Assembly (NCBI RefSeq): GCF_002899455.1
Contig: NZ_PPFB01000001.1
Location: 186,001 to 250,000 of the forward strand
Direction of reading: 5' to 3'
DNA from: Streptomyces sp. DH-12
Lineage (GTDB): Bacteria > Actinomycetota > Actinomycetes > Streptomycetales > Streptomycetaceae
Length of the DNA stretch: 64,000 nucleotides
This document shows positions 45,901 through 55,110 of this stretch, piece after piece (the first letter of the stretch is position 1; every line of letters begins with the position of its first letter). A program made the position numbers and the translations under genes. The notes beneath the pieces are model-generated. The model searched no databases, was not told the DNA's origin, and saw nothing but the letters and a program-made list of their open reading frames with translations.

Positions 45901-48900
45901 GCGAACTGCCCCACACCCCGAACAAGAAGGTCGACCGGGCGGCGCTGCTGCGGCTGCCCGCCCCCGGCCGGGCGCCCGTCCCCGCCCCCGTACCGCCGGC
46001 CGGTGCGGACGGCCGGGAGGACCCGGACCGGCTGGAGGAGCTGATCGCCGAGTCCTGGGCCTCCGTGCTCGGACTGGCGGAGGTCGACCCGGACCGCGGC
46101 ATCTTCGAGTTCGGCGCCAGCTCGATGACCGCCCTGACCGTGCACGACATGGTCAGCACCGCCCTCGGGCAGGAGTTCCCGCTCTCCGCGATGATCCGCT
46201 ACCCCACCGTGCGCCAGCTCGCCGCCTTCCTCCGGAACGGCGCGGCCCCCGCCGCCGCGCCCCGGGCCGGGACCCCGCGCGGTCCGGCGGACGGTGACGC
46301 GGTCGCCGTCGTCGGCATGGCCTGCCGCCTGCCCGGAGCCCCGGGGCTGGAGGCGTACCGCCGGAACCTGAGGGAGGGCGTGGAGTCCGTCACCCACTTC
46401 ACCGACGAGGAGCTGCGCGCCGCCGGGGTGCCCGAGGAGGACCTCCTCGACCCCCGCTACGTGCGGGCTCGGGGCGTCACCGAGAACGTCGACCTCTTCG
46501 ACGCCGGCTTCTTCGGCTGCTCGCCGGGCGAGGCCGACGCGATGGACCCCCAGCACCGGCTGCTGCTGGAGTGCGCCTGGGAGGCGTTCGAGGACGCGGG
46601 CATCGTCCCCGGCGAGATCGAGGGCAAGGTGGCCGTCTTCGCGGGCTCCGGCTACGGCGGCTACCCGCAGGAGCCGGCCGAGGACATGTCGGCCTTCTAC
46701 CGGAACATGATCGGTGCCAAGGACGACTACCTCGCCACCCGCATCTCCCACAAACTCGACCTGCGCGGCCCCGCGCTCACCGTCCAGACCGCCTGCTCCA
46801 CCGGCCTGGTCGCCGCCCACCTCGCCCGCGAGAGCCTGCTGCGCGGCGAGTCCGACGCGGCCCTGGTGGGCGCCTCCTCCCTGACCTTCCCGCTGGTCCA
46901 GGGCTTCGTCCACCAGGAGGGACTGGTCCTCTCCCCGGACGGCCGGTGCCGCGCCTTCGACGAGAAGGGCGCCGGCACGGTCCTCGGCAGCGGTGTCGCC
47001 ACCGTGCTGCTCAAGCGCCTCTCCGACGCGCTCGCCGACGGGGACCGCGTCTACGCCGTCCTGCGGGGCAGCGCCGTCAACAACGACGGCGCCGCGAAGG
47101 CCGGGTTCACCGCGCCGAGCGTCCCCGGCCAGGCCGCCGTCATCGCCGAGGCCCAGGCCGCCGCCGGGGTCGGCCCCGCCGACATCGGCTTCGTCGAGGC
47201 ACACGGCACCGCCACCGCCCTCGGCGACCCCATCGAGGTCCAGGCGCTCCAGCAGGTCTTCGGCTCGGTGGAGCGGCAGGCCCCCTGCGCGCTCGGCTCG
47301 GTCAAGACCAACATCGGGCACGCCGACGCCACCGCCGGGCTCGCCGGACTGGTCAAGGCGGTCCTCGCCGTCCACCACGGCGAGCTGGTGCCCAGCCTCA
47401 ACTACGAGAGCCCCAACCCCGAACTCGGTCTGGACCCGGCGCTCTTCGAGGTCAACACCCAGCTCAGGAAGTGGGAGCAGGAGACGGGCCCGCGCCGCGC
47501 CGGCGTCTCCTCGTTCGGCATCGGCGGGACCAACGCCCACGTCGTCGTCGAGCAGGCCCCCACCGCCCCCGGCGGACCCCCGGCCCCCCGCACCGCCGGC
47601 GCCGAGGCCGCCGGCGCGGGGACGGGCGCCGCTCTGCCCCTGGTCGTCTCGGCACGCGACGCGGACGCCCTGCGCGACCAGGCCCGCCGCTGGGCCCGAT
47701 GGATCCAGGACCACCCCGGGGTCCCGCTGCGCGACATCGCGCACACGGCCGCCGAGCGCCGCACCCACTTCACGGAACGGGCCGCCGTCACGGCCGCCGG
47801 CCACGAGCAGGCCGTGGCCGCGCTCACCGCCCTCGCCGAGGACCGCTCCCATCCGGCGCTGGTCCGCGCCACGGCGGGACGGCGGGGCCGTACGGTCTTC
47901 GTCTTCCCCGGCCAGGGCACCCACTGGCCCGCGATGGGCCGTGAACTGCTGGCCTCCAGCCCCGCCTTCGCCGAGACGGTCGACGCCTGCGACACCGCCC
48001 TGCGCCCGTACACCGGCTGGTCCGCGCGGGAACTCCTCGGGGGCCGCACCACCCGTGAGGACGGCACTGCCGTGGAGCTCGACCGGCTCGACGTGTCGGT
48101 CCCCGCCCTGTTCACCGTGTACGTGGCGCTCGCCGCCGCCTGGCGGGAGTACGGCCTCGAACCCGACGCCGTCGTCGGCCACAGCCAGGGCGAGATCGCC
48201 GCCGCGGTCGTCTCCGGCGCCCTGTCCCTGGCGGACGGCGCCCGGATCGCCGCCCTGCGCGGACGCGAACTGGCCCGGATCGAGGGCACCGGAGCCATGG
48301 CCTTCGTCGAGCTGCCCGTGGACGAGGTCCGCGACCGGCTCGCCCCCTACGGCGGGGCCCTCTCCGTCGCCGTGGTCAACACCCCCCGCTCCACCGTGGT
48401 GGCGGGGGACCCCGAGGCGCTCACCGCGCTCCTCGACGCCCTCGACGACGAGGACGTCGTCTGCGGTCCGGTCGGCGCCCAGTTCGCCGCCCACAGCCAC
48501 CACATGGACCCGCTCCTGCCCGTCCTGGCGGACCTGCTCCGGGAAGTGCGGCCCGGCGCCGCCCGCGTCCCCTTCTACTCCACGGTCACCGGCGGACTCC
48601 TCGACGGGGAGCGCCTCGACGCCGCCCACTGGTGCCGCAACCTGCGCGAACCGGTCCGCCTCGACCTCGCCCAGCGGGCCCTGCTCGACGCCGGGCACGA
48701 CGTCTTCGTCGAGGTCGGCCCGCACCCCGTGCTCACCATGGCGCTCACCGAGGGCGACCCGCGCGCGCTCGCCGTCGGCACGCTCCACCGGGGCCGGGGG
48801 ACCGCCGCCGAACTGCTGCGCACCCTCGGCACCCTCCACGCCCACGGACACCGCGTCGACTGGTCGCGCGCCTTCGCCGCCGCCCTCCCCGGCGAGCCGG

Positions 48901-51719
48901 CACCCCGCGTCGCGGGCCTTCCTCCCTACGCCTTCCAGCGCCGCCGCCACTGGATCGAGCCCGCCGCGGCCTCCGGTTCCCCGGACGGCCCGGACACCTC
49001 CGCCTTCTGGCAGGCCGTCGAGGAAGGCCGGCCCGAACGGCTGGCCGACCTGCTCCGGGCCCCGGAGGAACTCCACGGCACCCTCGGGGAACTGCTGCCG
49101 CTCCTGGCGTCCTGGCAGGACCGCCAGGAGACGGACGCCATGACCGGCTCCCTGCTCTACGAGGAGACGTGGGAGCTGTCGGCGGCGCCCCTGCCCGCCC
49201 GCCTGACCGGACCCTGGGTGCTGGCCGTGCCCGCCGGCACCGCCTCCGGCCTCGCCGACGAGGCGGAGCGGGCCCTCACCGCCGCGGGCGCCGAGGTCCA
49301 CCGCGTCGGCGCCGACGGCGACCGCGCCGTGCTCGGCGCGGCCCTCGCGGCCCTGGAGCCCGCCCCCGAAGGCGTGGTCACCCTCGGCTCCCTCGACACC
49401 ACCCCCGCCGCGGGCGGCGCCACCCGGGGGCTGCTCGCCACCCTCGCCCTGGTCCAGGCCGCCGCCGATGCCGGACTCGACGCCCCGGTGTGGGCGCTGA
49501 CCTCCGGCGCCGTCGACACCACCGGCGACGGACCGGTGCCGCACCCCGAGGGCGCGCTCGTCGCCGGACTCGGCCGGGCGCTCGCCCTGGAGGACCCCGT
49601 CCGCTTCGGCGGCGTCGTCGACCTCCCCGCCGGGCCCGGCCACGGCCTCCCGGCCGGCTGGGCCGACCAGCTCGTCGCCGCCCTCGCCGCCCGCGACGGC
49701 GAGGACCAGGTGGCGGTCCGCGCCGACGGCCGGTACGTCCGCCGCCTGCGCCGCGCCGTCCCCGCGGAGCCCACCGAGCACTGGACCACCCGGGGCACCG
49801 CCGTCGTCACCGGCGGCCAGGGCTTCCTCGGCCGCCACCTGGCCGGGTTCCTCGCCGAACGCGGCGCCGAGCACATCGTGCTCGCCTCCCGGCGCGGCGG
49901 GACGACCGAGGAGTCCGAGGAACTGCGCACCGAACTCGCCGCCCGGGGCGTGGCGCTGACCGTCGCCGCCTGCGACGTCACCGACCGCGCCCAGGTCGAC
50001 GCGCTCCTGGCCGAGGCGGACCGCCCCGACCGGCCGCTGCGTTTCGTCGCCCACCTCGCGGGGGCGACCGGCATGGCGCCGTACACCGAGCTCACCGCCG
50101 AGGAAGCCGCCCGGACCACCGCCGCCAAGGTCCTGGGCGCCACCCACCTGCACGAGGCCCTCGGCGCCCGCCCGCTCGACGGCTTCGTGCTGTACGGCAG
50201 CGTCGCCGCCCTCTGGGGCGGGGCGGGGCAGGCCGCGTACAGCGCCGCCAACGCCGCACTCGACGCGCTCGCCCGGCACCGCCGCGCGGGCGGCCTCGCC
50301 GCCACGGTCCTGCACTGGGGAGGCTGGGCCGGGGGAGGCATGGTGACCGACGAAGCCGACCGCACCGCCCGCTCGCGCGGACTGCTGCCCCTGGCACCGG
50401 GCCGCGCCCTGCGCGCCCTCGGCAGGGTTCTCGACGCCGGACGCACCGCTGTCGGCGTCACCCGCACCGACTGGTCGCTCTTCGCCCCCGCCTACGGCGC
50501 GGCCCGGCACCGCCCGCTCCTCGACGGCATCGAGGAGGCACGGGCCGCCTCGGCCGGGGCCACCGGGCAGGAGGACACCTCCGCACTGGCCGCGCTGACC
50601 GCACGGCTCACCGCCCTCCCCGACGAGGAGCGGCTGCGCACCCTCGCCGACCTGGTCCGGCAGGAGGCCGCCACCGTCCTCGGGACGGACGCCGCCGGCC
50701 TCGACACCGCCACCCCCCTCGCCCACCTGGGCTTCAACTCGCTGATGGCGGTGACCGTCCGGGGCGAGCTGACCCGGCGCACCGGACTCCCCGTCACCTC
50801 CGAACTCCTCCTGCGCCGGCCGACCTGCGACGCCGTCGCGGCCGAACTGCTGGAGCTGCTCGACCTCGGCGACCCGCGGGCCGCCGGGCCCGCCGGCACC
50901 GCGGCCCCGGACACCACCGCCGCCACCGGCTGGCTGAGGGTGCTGCGGCCCGCCGCGGCCGAACCCCGCGCCCGCGTCCTGTGCGTCTCCGGCATGGGCG
51001 GCACCACCGGCGGCCACCTGCCGCTCGCCGCCCACCTCCCCGCCGACGTGGAGCTGGTCGGCGTGCAGATGCCGGGCCGGGAGATCCGTGCGGCCGAGCC
51101 CCCCGCCGGCGACATGATGGCCGTCGCCGACCAGGTCGTCGCCGCCCTCGCCGAACCCGGGCGGCTCGACCTCCCCCTCGTCCTCTACGGTCACAGCCAG
51201 GGTTCCTGGCTGTGCTGGGAGGTGGCCCACCGGCTCGCCCACCGGCCCGGCGTGGCGCCCTTCGCGCTGCTCCCGGTCTGCGGGCTGCCGCCCACGGCCC
51301 GGCCGACGGAGGGGCTGAGCCGGCTCGCCGAACTGATCACCGACCGCGACGAGGCACCGGACCCGGCCGAGGCCGCGCCGGCCCTCGCCGGGGTGCTCCC
51401 GCCCGAGGTGCTGGACGACGAGGAACTGCTGGCCGACTACCTCGTACGGCTCCGGTCCGACGTCGTGCTCGCGGAGAACCACCGGGACGTGCTGCGCGGC
51501 TTCACGCGGCCGGCACTGGACATCCCGGTCTTCCCGGTCGAGGGCAGCGCCGACCCGGTCCTGCCGCGGGGCTCGATGGAGGTGTGGTCCCCGCTGACCA
51601 CCGGCGAGTTCGCGATGCGCGTCATCGACGGCACGCACTCCGCGCCGCTCGACAACCCCGCCGCCCTCGCCGCCGAGATCACCCGCGCCCTCGCCCGGAT
51701 CACCCCGCCCGACGCGTGA
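39954..51719 (+). CDS. Hybrid PKS-NRPS-PKS: KS-AT-ACP / C-A(Gly)-PCP / KS-AT-KR-ACP-TE
   Basis: The chosen ATG at 39954 follows GGAGAG and gives 3921 residues. An N-terminal coiled coil ([12 protein letters not shown]) probably docks to an upstream synthase. Order: KS 36-455 (TACSSSL), AT 566-916 (GSSQG, AAGH), ACP 949-1030 (LGFDSI), condensation 1056-1500 (HHAVSDG), adenylation 1515-1990 ([28 protein letters not shown]), PCP 2025-2092 (GASSM), KS 2115-2535 (TACSTGL, the type that follows NRPS modules), AT 2646-2998 (GHSQG, FAAH), KR 3279-3480 (Ser/Tyr/Asn present, no LDD, Trp: A-type), ACP about 3555-3635 (LGFNSL), TE 3660-3921 (GHSQG). The adenylation pocket read against GrsA is D-I-V-Q-L-G-M-V-W, close to known glycine codes. 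The first module lacks a KR, so a beta-keto amide to glycine is expected. The second PKS unit then extends glycine to a 4-amino-3-hydroxy acid before release. Confidence 0.95.
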   Translation: MAEMSTQATQERLQRAMAAVMRLQQRNEELENRRTEPVAIVSMTCRLPGGVTTPEEYWRLLAGGEDAIGPFPERWDALDLYDPDSEAPGKSYAREGGFLDSVDRFDAEFFGIAPREALSMDPQQRLVLETAWEALERAGILPADLNGTRTGVYIGAMRSDYDTVLADLQALDGYQGTGISGSVISGRLSYLLGLRGPAVTVDTACSSSLTALHMAAAALRAGECELALAGGVTVMNSPALFVESSRLNAVAPDGRCKSFSAGADGGGWSEGCGMVLLKRLSDAQRDGDRVLAVIRGSAVNQDGRSQGLTAPNGPAQRQVIETALTAAGLTPQDIDAVEAHGTGTPLGDLIEAGALCEVFGSGRAPERPLRLGSSKSNIGHTQAAAGVAGVIKMVLALQHETLPRTLHAEEPSPHVDWEGHHISLLTSPTAWPRTERPRRAGISSFGISGTNAHLVLEEAPAPVPAEGDTPDGEPAPTAEKLPVLVSGRDQEALRAQASRWARWLTDHPGQPLTPLARAAAVHRTHHPARAAVLASGAEEAADALSALAADQEDERVTTGTARPRGKVVFVFPGHGSQWRLMGSALMAESEVFREAVAECDAALRPWTGWSVAGLLRAEQDDENTPFTRLDVLQPALFTMAIGLSAVWRSLGLEPEAVVGSSQGEVPAAVVAGALSLEDAAQVVALRSQALLRECSGLGAMALLDLPVTEVEELIAPYGDALSVGVVNTAHSTVVSGDPEAVDALLAAMEGRDVFVRRLKADAAGHCAHVDPILPGLATGLAGLAPRRSPLPFYSTVTGGTLPGDRLDGGYWCRNLREPVRMDRALDQLIADGFGVFVEVSAHPVLGIPLAQVTSGSGGASTGTLRRDRGGMAAVLHSLAGLHVQGHPVEWSRVLGDQDRATLPELPGYAFQGRRHWFDGPLAATAGHRAATGSPGPEPAGPRQETAPGLPARLAALPEEERARALTEVVQEETAAVLAVSGPVAADTRFRELGFDSILALRLRNRLATLLGAELPVGLVFTHPTPGDVAAHLLEEVAGALDLPHGPRLERVARRDVHPATEGQRRLWFLERMNPGSAQYNAPVALRLPRAVDEVALAHALRWLMGRHEALRTALEMRDGELVQVVHEVGGAPLEREDFTGRDEREVRERVAREERAPFDLSAPTLLRCLLLDVDGGEQILSVTTHHAVSDGWSLAVLLDELHHAYQRFAAGSTPEREPVAHHLGDFAAWEARRLAEGGFGEALRHFSEELDGMGRLELPRTEPGEEQGDGTLAFTLPPELHTRVEELADHAEVTPYAVYASVFALLLARHGGQEDFGVGTIWANRPEAGLAGTVGFLVNTLPLRFDLREGPTFAGLLADTSRRTLGLMRHQDVPLTEVLRFAGGERTDGENPLFRALFNYRADSLPPLGEGDDAWTVAPFTSVAGNPQGVAKAELGLTLGPGAGGGIDAELEFQAAVLTPAGAARMAAGFRALLESALAEPGRPVGELDLLDAEETAWLEQRGTGATGAAADGTALDLILRQAAATPEAVALVTAEEELSYAALLARSAALAGRLRAAGVGRGDLVGVHLPRSGDLVAAVLAVWMSGGAYVPLDPEYPAARLDHIVEDSGLRVAVSTRRGAPAVEREGVAVVLADVCGTGAEAPPPPAGEAPGAGDLAYVIYTSGSTGRPKGVMLEHAQFTNFLAAMDERVGGGAGDTWMAVTSLSFDISTVELLWTLTRGYRVLVADGNPATWGSWLPYAPTHLQCTPSLARMLLADDDGRAVLAGLEHMLVGGEALDPTLAQKLLDHCGGAVTNMYGPTETTVWSAAWRVAPGEVSLGSPLHGNTLYVLDEHRRRLPRGGQGELWIGGAGVARGYLGRDELTAERFVTDPFAAEPGARMYRTGDLVRFRDDGSLAFRGRADAQVKLRGHRIEPGEIEQVAAEVPAVAECAVVVREDVPGDPRLCLYWVAAPGAAGQDAVLAAHLADRLPSYMVPAHREQVGELPHTPNKKVDRAALLRLPAPGRAPVPAPVPPAGADGREDPDRLEELIAESWASVLGLAEVDPDRGIFEFGASSMTALTVHDMVSTALGQEFPLSAMIRYPTVRQLAAFLRNGAAPAAAPRAGTPRGPADGDAVAVVGMACRLPGAPGLEAYRRNLREGVESVTHFTDEELRAAGVPEEDLLDPRYVRARGVTENVDLFDAGFFGCSPGEADAMDPQHRLLLECAWEAFEDAGIVPGEIEGKVAVFAGSGYGGYPQEPAEDMSAFYRNMIGAKDDYLATRISHKLDLRGPALTVQTACSTGLVAAHLARESLLRGESDAALVGASSLTFPLVQGFVHQEGLVLSPDGRCRAFDEKGAGTVLGSGVATVLLKRLSDALADGDRVYAVLRGSAVNNDGAAKAGFTAPSVPGQAAVIAEAQAAAGVGPADIGFVEAHGTATALGDPIEVQALQQVFGSVERQAPCALGSVKTNIGHADATAGLAGLVKAVLAVHHGELVPSLNYESPNPELGLDPALFEVNTQLRKWEQETGPRRAGVSSFGIGGTNAHVVVEQAPTAPGGPPAPRTAGAEAAGAGTGAALPLVVSARDADALRDQARRWARWIQDHPGVPLRDIAHTAAERRTHFTERAAVTAAGHEQAVAALTALAEDRSHPALVRATAGRRGRTVFVFPGQGTHWPAMGRELLASSPAFAETVDACDTALRPYTGWSARELLGGRTTREDGTAVELDRLDVSVPALFTVYVALAAAWREYGLEPDAVVGHSQGEIAAAVVSGALSLADGARIAALRGRELARIEGTGAMAFVELPVDEVRDRLAPYGGALSVAVVNTPRSTVVAGDPEALTALLDALDDEDVVCGPVGAQFAAHSHHMDPLLPVLADLLREVRPGAARVPFYSTVTGGLLDGERLDAAHWCRNLREPVRLDLAQRALLDAGHDVFVEVGPHPVLTMALTEGDPRALAVGTLHRGRGTAAELLRTLGTLHAHGHRVDWSRAFAAALPGEPAPRVAGLPPYAFQRRRHWIEPAAASGSPDGPDTSAFWQAVEEGRPERLADLLRAPEELHGTLGELLPLLASWQDRQETDAMTGSLLYEETWELSAAPLPARLTGPWVLAVPAGTASGLADEAERALTAAGAEVHRVGADGDRAVLGAALAALEPAPEGVVTLGSLDTTPAAGGATRGLLATLALVQAAADAGLDAPVWALTSGAVDTTGDGPVPHPEGALVAGLGRALALEDPVRFGGVVDLPAGPGHGLPAGWADQLVAALAARDGEDQVAVRADGRYVRRLRRAVPAEPTEHWTTRGTAVVTGGQGFLGRHLAGFLAERGAEHIVLASRRGGTTEESEELRTELAARGVALTVAACDVTDRAQVDALLAEADRPDRPLRFVAHLAGATGMAPYTELTAEEAARTTAAKVLGATHLHEALGARPLDGFVLYGSVAALWGGAGQAAYSAANAALDALARHRRAGGLAATVLHWGGWAGGGMVTDEADRTARSRGLLPLAPGRALRALGRVLDAGRTAVGVTRTDWSLFAPAYGAARHRPLLDGIEEARAASAGATGQEDTSALAALTARLTALPDEERLRTLADLVRQEAATVLGTDAAGLDTATPLAHLGFNSLMAVTVRGELTRRTGLPVTSELLLRRPTCDAVAAELLELLDLGDPRAAGPAGTAAPDTTAATGWLRVLRPAAAEPRARVLCVSGMGGTTGGHLPLAAHLPADVELVGVQMPGREIRAAEPPAGDMMAVADQVVAALAEPGRLDLPLVLYGHSQGSWLCWEVAHRLAHRPGVAPFALLPVCGLPPTARPTEGLSRLAELITDRDEAPDPAEAAPALAGVLPPEVLDDEELLADYLVRLRSDVVLAENHRDVLRGFTRPALDIPVFPVEGSADPVLPRGSMEVWSPLTTGEFAMRVIDGTHSAPLDNPAALAAEITRALARITPPDA

Positions 51720-51760
51720 CGCACCGCCCCGAGAAGCCCGACCCACACGGAGGAACCGAA

Positions 51761-52618
51761 GTGCCCACCACCGAACGCGCCGACGGCGCGCTGATCCACC
51801 ACGAGTCCCACGGCTCCGGCTTCCCCGTGCTGCTGCTGGGACCCACAGGAGCCGACGGCGCCACCGGCGAGCCCGACCTCTTCGGCACGGTCCGCGCCTG
51901 CGGCGCCTACCGCCTGATCACCGCCGACCGCCGCCACACCGGGGGCAGCACGGCCCCCCTGGCGCCCTTCTCCTACGCCGAGGCCGCCGCCGACCAGCTT
52001 GCAGTCCTCGACGACCTCGGCGTGGGGAGCGTCCACGTGGTGGCCTCCGGCGACGGGACGGCGCTCGCCCTGCGGCTGGCGTACGAGGCGGCCGGCAGGG
52101 TCACCTCGCTCGTCCTGCACGCCCCGGTGGGCCGGGACTCCACCAACACGCTCGGCTCGTTCCACGCCCCCTACGACGAGGCCATGCGCCTGGCGCGGGC
52201 CGAAGGGCTGGAGGGCGTCCTGGAGGCCGCCGCGCGCGACGGACGGTTCGGCGCCGAACCCGGCGCCGGGCCCTTCGCCCAGCAGCTCCACGACGACCCC
52301 GCCTTCCGCGACCAGCTCCTCTCGCTGCGCCGCGAGCGCTACATCGCCGCGCTGGTCCGCCACCGCGACGGCGTGTGGCCCGACGGCACCCCGTACTTCT
52401 CGGTCCCCGAGGAGTGGGTGCGCACCTGCGACACGCCGATGCTGATCCTGCCCGGCGCCGACGAGAGGCACCCCGAGGGGGTGGCCAAGGCGCTCGCCGC
52501 CGAGGCCGGCCGGGCCCAGCTCCTCGACGCCGGCCACGACGCGCCGGAGAACCGGGCGCGGACCGCCGGGATCCTCACCCGCTTCCTGACCGAGCACACG
52601 CCCCGAGAAAGCCGCTGA
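51761..52618 (+). CDS. Alpha/beta-hydrolase fold protein lacking the usual serine
   Basis: The chosen start is GTG at 51761 directly behind GGAGGAA, which gives 285 residues. The fold is shown by FPVLLLGPTGADG, a central strand and elbow, TPMLILPGADERHPEG (acid residue region) and a C-terminal AGHDAPEN histidine. At the nucleophile elbow, where hydrolases have GxSxG, this protein has A95-S96-G97-D98-G99, so Gly is at the nucleophile position and Ser is shifted by one. It may be a non-hydrolytic member of the fold (cyclase, lyase or binding protein), or may use Ser96 unusually. It begins 41 bp after the hybrid gene stop and ends two bases before the P450 start, so it is surely in the same operon. 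Its specific role is unknown. Confidence 0.85.
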   Translation: MPTTERADGALIHHESHGSGFPVLLLGPTGADGATGEPDLFGTVRACGAYRLITADRRHTGGSTAPLAPFSYAEAAADQLAVLDDLGVGSVHVVASGDGTALALRLAYEAAGRVTSLVLHAPVGRDSTNTLGSFHAPYDEAMRLARAEGLEGVLEAAARDGRFGAEPGAGPFAQQLHDDPAFRDQLLSLRRERYIAALVRHRDGVWPDGTPYFSVPEEWVRTCDTPMLILPGADERHPEGVAKALAAEAGRAQLLDAGHDAPENRARTAGILTRFLTEHTPRESR

Positions 52619-52620
52619 CC

Positions 52621-53904
52621 ATGCTGACGCTGAACACCCTGGACATCACCGACGAGCGCAAGTGGGCGGAGCACGGCTACCCCTACGCCGAGTGGGACCT
52701 GCTGCGCCGCGAGGCCCCCGTCTTCTGGTACCAGCGGCCGGGCTTCGAGCCGTTCTGGGTCCTGACCCGGCACGAGGACATCGCCGCCGTCTCCCGCGAC
52801 ACGGCCGTCTTCGGCAGCTCCCAGCGCATGACCGTCGACCCGCCGGACGCCATCGAGATGCTGGAGGGCGAGCGGGAACTGCGCGCCCAGATGTTCGGGC
52901 ACGACCCCGACGACTCGCAGGCGCTCAGCGACATGGACGCCCCCCGCCACCGCCACCTGCGCCAGATCATGGCCCCGTCCTTCACCCCGAAGGCCATGGC
53001 CGCCCTGCGCGAGCGTTTCGACGAGCTGGCCGCCGGCTACGTGCGGGAGCTGACCGGCCGCCTGGACAGCCACGGCGAGGCCGACGTGGCCCGCCACCTC
53101 GCCGCCCGCCTGCCCGTCGCCGCCATCTGCGAGCTGGTCGGGGCGCCCGCCGAGGACTGGGACGACATCTTCGAGTGGACCGAGGGCACCATCGGCGCCG
53201 CCGACCCCGACTACCAGCAGGACGGGGAGAGCGCCGAGGAGGCGTTCCGGCGCAACATGGGGGCCCTCAACGGCTACATCGTCCAGCTCGTCCAGAACCG
53301 CATGGCCGACCCCTCCGGCACCGACCTCGTCAGCCGCCTCGTCCAGGCCCGCATCGACGGCGAGGCGATGCAGCTCCACGAGATCCTCTACGCCACCTTC
53401 AACCTGCTGATCGCCGGCGTCGGCACCACCCGGAACTCCATCACCGACGGCATCCGCGCCCTGCTCGCCCACCCGGACCAGCTCCGCGCCCTCGTCGAGG
53501 ACCCCTCCCTGACCGAGCGGGCGGTCGAGGAGATCCTGCGCTGGAGCGCCGTCGCCCCCCACTTCGTGCGGACCTGCCTGAAGGACACCGAGATCGGCGG
53601 GCAGCTCATCCGCAAGGGCCAGACGGTGGCCCTCTGGTACCCGTCCGCCAACCACGACGACACCGTCTTCGAGGACCCGTACCGCTTCGACATCACGCGC
53701 GAGCAGAACCCGCACCAGTCATTCGGCGGCCACGGTCCGCACATCTGCCTGGGGCGCCACCTCGCCCGCCTGGAGCTGAACGCCATCCTCCGCGCGGTCC
53801 TGCCCGTCCTGCCGACGCTGGAGACGGTCAAGGACCCCGAGATGAGCGTCCAGCACCTCCAGGCGACCGACTACAAGCGCTTCATCGTCCGCAAGCGGCC
53901 GTGA
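52621..53904 (+). CDS. Cytochrome P450
   Basis: This soluble bacterial P450 of 427 residues has the I-helix oxygen motif LLIAGVGTTRNS, the K-helix EEILR, and the haem loop FGGHGPHICLG with Cys376 as thiolate ligand. It needs ferredoxin and reductase partners, which are not encoded nearby. The ATG follows the preceding stop by two bases, with only a weak AG-rich site before it (GAGAAAG), so translational coupling is likely. Its place right after the hybrid PKS-NRPS and hydrolase-fold genes points to oxidation of that product or of a carrier-bound intermediate. The sequence alone does not fix which. Confidence 0.94.
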   Translation: MLTLNTLDITDERKWAEHGYPYAEWDLLRREAPVFWYQRPGFEPFWVLTRHEDIAAVSRDTAVFGSSQRMTVDPPDAIEMLEGERELRAQMFGHDPDDSQALSDMDAPRHRHLRQIMAPSFTPKAMAALRERFDELAAGYVRELTGRLDSHGEADVARHLAARLPVAAICELVGAPAEDWDDIFEWTEGTIGAADPDYQQDGESAEEAFRRNMGALNGYIVQLVQNRMADPSGTDLVSRLVQARIDGEAMQLHEILYATFNLLIAGVGTTRNSITDGIRALLAHPDQLRALVEDPSLTERAVEEILRWSAVAPHFVRTCLKDTEIGGQLIRKGQTVALWYPSANHDDTVFEDPYRFDITREQNPHQSFGGHGPHICLGRHLARLELNAILRAVLPVLPTLETVKDPEMSVQHLQATDYKRFIVRKRP

Positions 53905-53936
53905 CCGCGGCGCACCCGGAGCACGAAGGACATCCC

Positions 53937-54440
53937 ATGCGTGAAACGCCCACCAGTCTGCACGAGCTGGCCGCCGGCGACGAGTCCGACCTCCAGGTCG
54001 TCCTACCCTGGACGGGACCCGTCGTCGACCCGGAGACCGGCGCCCTGCGGGAGCCGCTGCCCGAGCGGTACCTCATCGCCACCTCCGTCGGCTGGCCCAA
54101 GCCCGGCCTGGAGGAGCTCGGCGGCAAGCTCAACGGCGCCATCCTGGAGGAGCTGTGGACCCGCGACGGTCTGCTCGCCGCCTCCGTCGCCGTCTCCCCG
54201 AACAACTTCAACGCCTCCCGCAACCTCGTGCTCTGGCGCGACATGGAGGCCCTCGAGGGGTTCCTCCACTCGCCGGTCCACCTGGAAGCCGCCCGGCAGA
54301 CCCGCGGCCTGATGTTCGACTGGGAGGGGACCAACTGGATCGGCACCGACCGGACCGCTTTCCCCACCTTCGCCGAGTCCCGCGCCCGCCTGGACGCCGT
54401 ACGCGCGTCGGGCGAGAGCCCCTACGCCTCCCACGGCTGA
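53937..54440 (+). CDS. Small ABM-like alpha/beta-barrel protein
   Basis: This 167-residue protein starts at ATG behind GAAGGA. The central part (RYLIATSVGW, then LLAASVAVSPNNFNASRNLVLWRDMEALEGFLHSPVHLEA) has the strand-helix pattern of the dimeric alpha/beta-barrel group that includes antibiotic-biosynthesis monooxygenases and DUF3291-type proteins. The W-x-D-x-E-A-L-x-x-F-x-x-S-P-x-H piece is a usual marker of such domains. No catalytic residue can be named. In other pathways this fold serves as a cofactor-free oxygenase, a cyclase, or just a ligand-binding protein. It lies in the tight operon between the P450 and the DinB-like gene, so a tailoring role on the same molecule is likely but unproven. 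Confidence 0.7.
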   Translation: MRETPTSLHELAAGDESDLQVVLPWTGPVVDPETGALREPLPERYLIATSVGWPKPGLEELGGKLNGAILEELWTRDGLLAASVAVSPNNFNASRNLVLWRDMEALEGFLHSPVHLEAARQTRGLMFDWEGTNWIGTDRTAFPTFAESRARLDAVRASGESPYASHG

Positions 54441-54519
54441 CCCGCGCCGCCACCACCGGGGCCGCCACGCGCGCGTCCCGGCCCATCCGTCCGAGCGACC
54501 CGAAAAGAGACCTGCCGAC

Positions 54520-55044
54520 ATGACCGTCGCCCCGCCCGAGACCCCCGCACTCAACTCCCACCTCGCCGAGGCCCTCGACGCCGGATACGAGCTGGTGGTG
54601 ATGCTCGCCGACGGCTTCGACGACAAGACCGCCTTCGAGGCGCCCGAGGGACACATGCCCCTCGCCTGGTTCCTCGGCCACCTCGCCTGCGCCAAGGACT
54701 ACTTCTCCACCATCCACCAGGGCTGCGAGAAGGCCGTCACCGAGGAGTTCTCCGACAACTTCGCCGACGGCGCCGACACCAACTTCACCATCGTCCCGCC
54801 CCTCGACGAGATGCTCGCCATCTACAAGGCGGCCCACCAGCGCATCCGCGACTTCGTCCTCCAGATGACGCCCGAGGACTTCGGCCGCAGGACCCCTGTC
54901 TTCCCCGACGAGAACATGGGCGAGTACGCCGAGCGCTTCCGCACCCTCGGGCAGGCCCTGGCCCTCACCCAGATGCACGACTCCTTCCACGCCGGCCAGA
55001 TGGCCAAGCTGCGCCTGGCGCTGGGCATGGAGTCCCCGGTCTGA
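54520..55044 (+). CDS. DinB-like four-helix-bundle metalloprotein
   Basis: The 174-residue protein fits the DinB/YfiT-like superfamily: an amphipathic helical bundle with a putative metal triad of His54 (WFLGHLA), His153 and His157 (MHDSFHAGQMAKLR). Members include thiol-dependent transferases and isomerases (mycothiol- or glutathione-linked) and many of unknown function. The start is ATG at 54520 with an upstream AAAAGAGA. It sits between the ABM-like gene and the carboxylase/reductase gene in one direction, with gaps of 79 and 66 bp. A role in resistance by thiol conjugation or in a biosynthetic step is possible, and nothing here distinguishes the two. Confidence 0.78.
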   Translation: MTVAPPETPALNSHLAEALDAGYELVVMLADGFDDKTAFEAPEGHMPLAWFLGHLACAKDYFSTIHQGCEKAVTEEFSDNFADGADTNFTIVPPLDEMLAIYKAAHQRIRDFVLQMTPEDFGRRTPVFPDENMGEYAERFRTLGQALALTQMHDSFHAGQMAKLRLALGMESPV

Positions 55045-55110
55045 CCCGACGTCATGCCCCGGCACCGCCAGGGGCGCCCCGCTCGTCTGCTGAGGAAGGA
55101 AGGATCAGGA

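Noticed and set aside
44500..45925. The glycine adenylation domain as evidence for a tetramic acid product
   Set aside because: Tetramates need a terminal beta-ketoacyl-glycyl thioester. Here another KS-AT-KR-ACP module follows the glycine PCP before the TE.
48632..51760. A long frame upstream of the hydrolase-fold gene that would extend it by over 1000 codons
   Set aside because: It is the shifted frame of the hybrid synthase, rich in Arg/Pro. The GTG at 51761 has a strong ribosome binding site and begins the recognisable fold.
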